Positions 62,925-64,000 of a DNA stretch of 64,000 bases are shown here, in pieces. The stretch's first letter is position 1. Each line of letters opens with the position of its first letter. The DNA lies in NCBI RefSeq assembly GCF_000577275.2, contig NZ_HG916852.1, positions 3,315,001 to 3,379,000 on the forward strand. Direction: 5' to 3'. Under the pieces are notes generated by a model that made no database searches, was not told the DNA's origin, and worked only from the letters and a program-made list of their open reading frames with translations. Position numbers and translations under genes: made by a program. The stretch comes from Rhizobium favelukesii (lineage in GTDB: Bacteria; Pseudomonadota; Alphaproteobacteria; Rhizobiales; Rhizobiaceae).

Positions 62925-64000
62925 TTAGATAGATTTTCCGTCAATAAGACCTAAAGGCGGTTTTGGATAGGGGCGTGTTCCAAAGGCAGCCGCAAGGCTA
63001 TCGGCGAAGATGAAATCAAATCGTGTCAAAAAACGGTCGAAGGGCGAAAAATAGGGTGTGACACGGACTTTCTCGGCAACATTGCCGGGAGCCTCGTGTC
63101 CTGCCACGTCGACGATACCCGGCGCGGCCGCCAGGGCTCGCCTGGTGACGCCCCTGGGGAGTTGACCGCTCTGCGCCGCCGTTGCGCCAGCAACGATGCC
63201 GATTTCCGTTGGAGCCGCATTTTCAACCAGGAACCGGCCGTCCCAGACAGCGCGCGCGGCGGGTGCCAGTGTCAACGGCAGGATGCCGCGGTTTTCGCGG
63301 ACAAGGAAGAGGCCGTCGCGCCGAAGGTCGAACACCACCCTGCCCGCGGTCATCCGGCCCAACTCACCTTTTGCGATAAGAGCCAGCACGTCGTCCGTCT
63401 GCTTGCGGCCAAGTGCGAACACCTGCCCGCCAAACACTGCGGCAAGGCGCGCAAAGGCATAACCAAGAATCTCGCGATCGGCCGCTAGCCCGGCCGGGAT
63501 CACTTGGCCGATCAAGGGAGAATGCACGATAAAATACTGATCCAACCATTTCGACGCCACAGTAGCGACGCTTAACCGCAGATCACCCGCGCCGTCCGGA
63601 GCCGGGACAACGTCCGCCTCTTCAGCAAGGCGCGATCGCATCCGCACACGTTCGTACTTCGGGTCATCATTGCTTGGGTCGTCGATCCAGGCGACCTGCC
63701 GTGCGCGAAGGTAATCACGGATCGCCTCCCGCCGGCAGCCGAGCAGCGGTCGAGCGACCCAAAGGCGCCGATCGAAAAGGACGAGATCCGCAATGCCGGT
63801 ATTTGGCTGCTCTGAACGTCGCGAGCGCATGGCGAGTGTCTCGCGCTGGTCATCGGCCGTGTGCGCAGTCACGACAATGTCCGCATTCAGGCTTTCAGCG
63901 GCATCGGCAAGCAGAGCGTAACGGGCGTCGCGTGCTGCCGCCATCATACCGGTCTTCGGCTTTTCGCCACGCCATGTCGTGATGAGGTGCGGGATATCAA
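62925..64000 (-). CDS. tilS: tRNA(Ile)-lysidine synthase, 5' end outside window
   Basis: Converts the CAU wobble C of tRNA-Ile2 to lysidine, which changes its decoding from Met to Ile. The coding frame continues to the window edge (.. PHLITTWRGEKPKTGMMAAARDARYALL..), so the N-terminal PP-loop is not seen. ADIVVTAHTADDQRETLAMR (the HTADDQ ATPase-family motif) and WIDDPSNDDPKYERVRMR are present. The C-terminal half is less conserved as usual. Part of the tilS-ftsH-glmM cluster; 98 bp before ftsH. Confidence 0.92.
   Translation of the reverse strand, partial: DIPHLITTWRGEKPKTGMMAAARDARYALLADAAESLNADIVVTAHTADDQRETLAMRSRRSEQPNTGIADLVLFDRRLWVARPLLGCRREAIRDYLRARQVAWIDDPSNDDPKYERVRMRSRLAEEADVVPAPDGAGDLRLSVATVASKWLDQYFIVHSPLIGQVIPAGLAADREILGYAFARLAAVFGGQVFALGRKQTDDVLALIAKGELGRMTAGRVVFDLRRDGLFLVRENRGILPLTLAPAARAVWDGRFLVENAAPTEIGIVAGATAAQSGQLPRGVTRRALAAAPGIVDVAGHEAPGNVAEKVRVTPYFSPFDRFLTRFDFIFADSLAAAFGTRPYPKPPLGLIDGKSI

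Overview
The window looks like about 64 kb of chromosome from a member of the Rhizobiaceae (Sinorhizobium/Ensifer or Rhizobium-like). Supporting signs are high GC, a tilS-ftsH-glmM cluster, serC-serA behind a serC-type RNA leader, cbtBA under a cobalamin riboswitch, a second-type purC, adenine deaminase, a BTLCP cysteine peptidase, and a palindromic intergenic repeat of a kind common in these genomes. This is family recognition from reading the sequence; no database search was run and the species cannot be named.

Layout. 1-4.4 kb: pseudouridine synthase (5' end outside the window), a phosphoribosyltransferase, an SLC13-type permease and purC. 4.5-11.2 kb: tetR plus a complete tripartite RND efflux operon (adaptor, pump, outer-membrane channel), with inverted repeats between regulator and operon. 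11.3-18.8 kb: a LacI-controlled operon (spermidine-type ABC importer, nucleoside hydrolase, adenine deaminase) that reads as a purine nucleoside uptake and salvage unit. 18.9-24.6 kb: M20 amidohydrolase, molybdopterin oxidoreductase, LuxR regulator, cobalt transporter cbtBA with B12 riboswitch and an exported companion protein, a histidine phosphatase and a 37-residue membrane peptide. 24.7-29.3 kb: GGDEF-EAL protein, outer-membrane barrel, a Gly/His-rich repeat protein divergent from a BTLCP cysteine peptidase, and a small cytosolic protein.

29.3-37.9 kb is a gene-poor, decayed accessory region: micro-genes, a transposase remnant, a peroxiredoxin-like gene, a broken hicA with intact hicB, a multiply frameshifted ATP-dependent DNA ligase, a broken primase and a recombinase fragment. 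It ends at a tRNA-Met whose 3'-terminal 13 bases recur as direct repeats at 30910, 32908 and 37796. I read this as the residue of one or two elements integrated in the tRNA.

38-47.4 kb: mnmA, chromate resistance (rhodanese-ChrB fusion and ChrA) divergent from an MFS gene, a siderophore-interacting protein, an O-methyltransferase, and a TDT-family transporter divergent from a LysR regulator. 47.4-54.3 kb: a frameshifted PAS-GGDEF-EAL gene, a MerR regulator divergent from a Zn/Cd/Pb P-type ATPase, a decayed ion-channel gene and two small envelope proteins. 54.3-64 kb: conserved core genes (serA, serC, two outer-membrane barrels, glmM, ftsH and the start-truncated tilS).

The most interesting items are the hidden tRNA-Met att repeats framing the decayed island, the LacI-controlled nucleoside cluster with a CG-centred operator 5 bp before its regulator gene, the exported protein behind cbtBA, the repeat-protein/BTLCP pair, and several tiny membrane-peptide genes.
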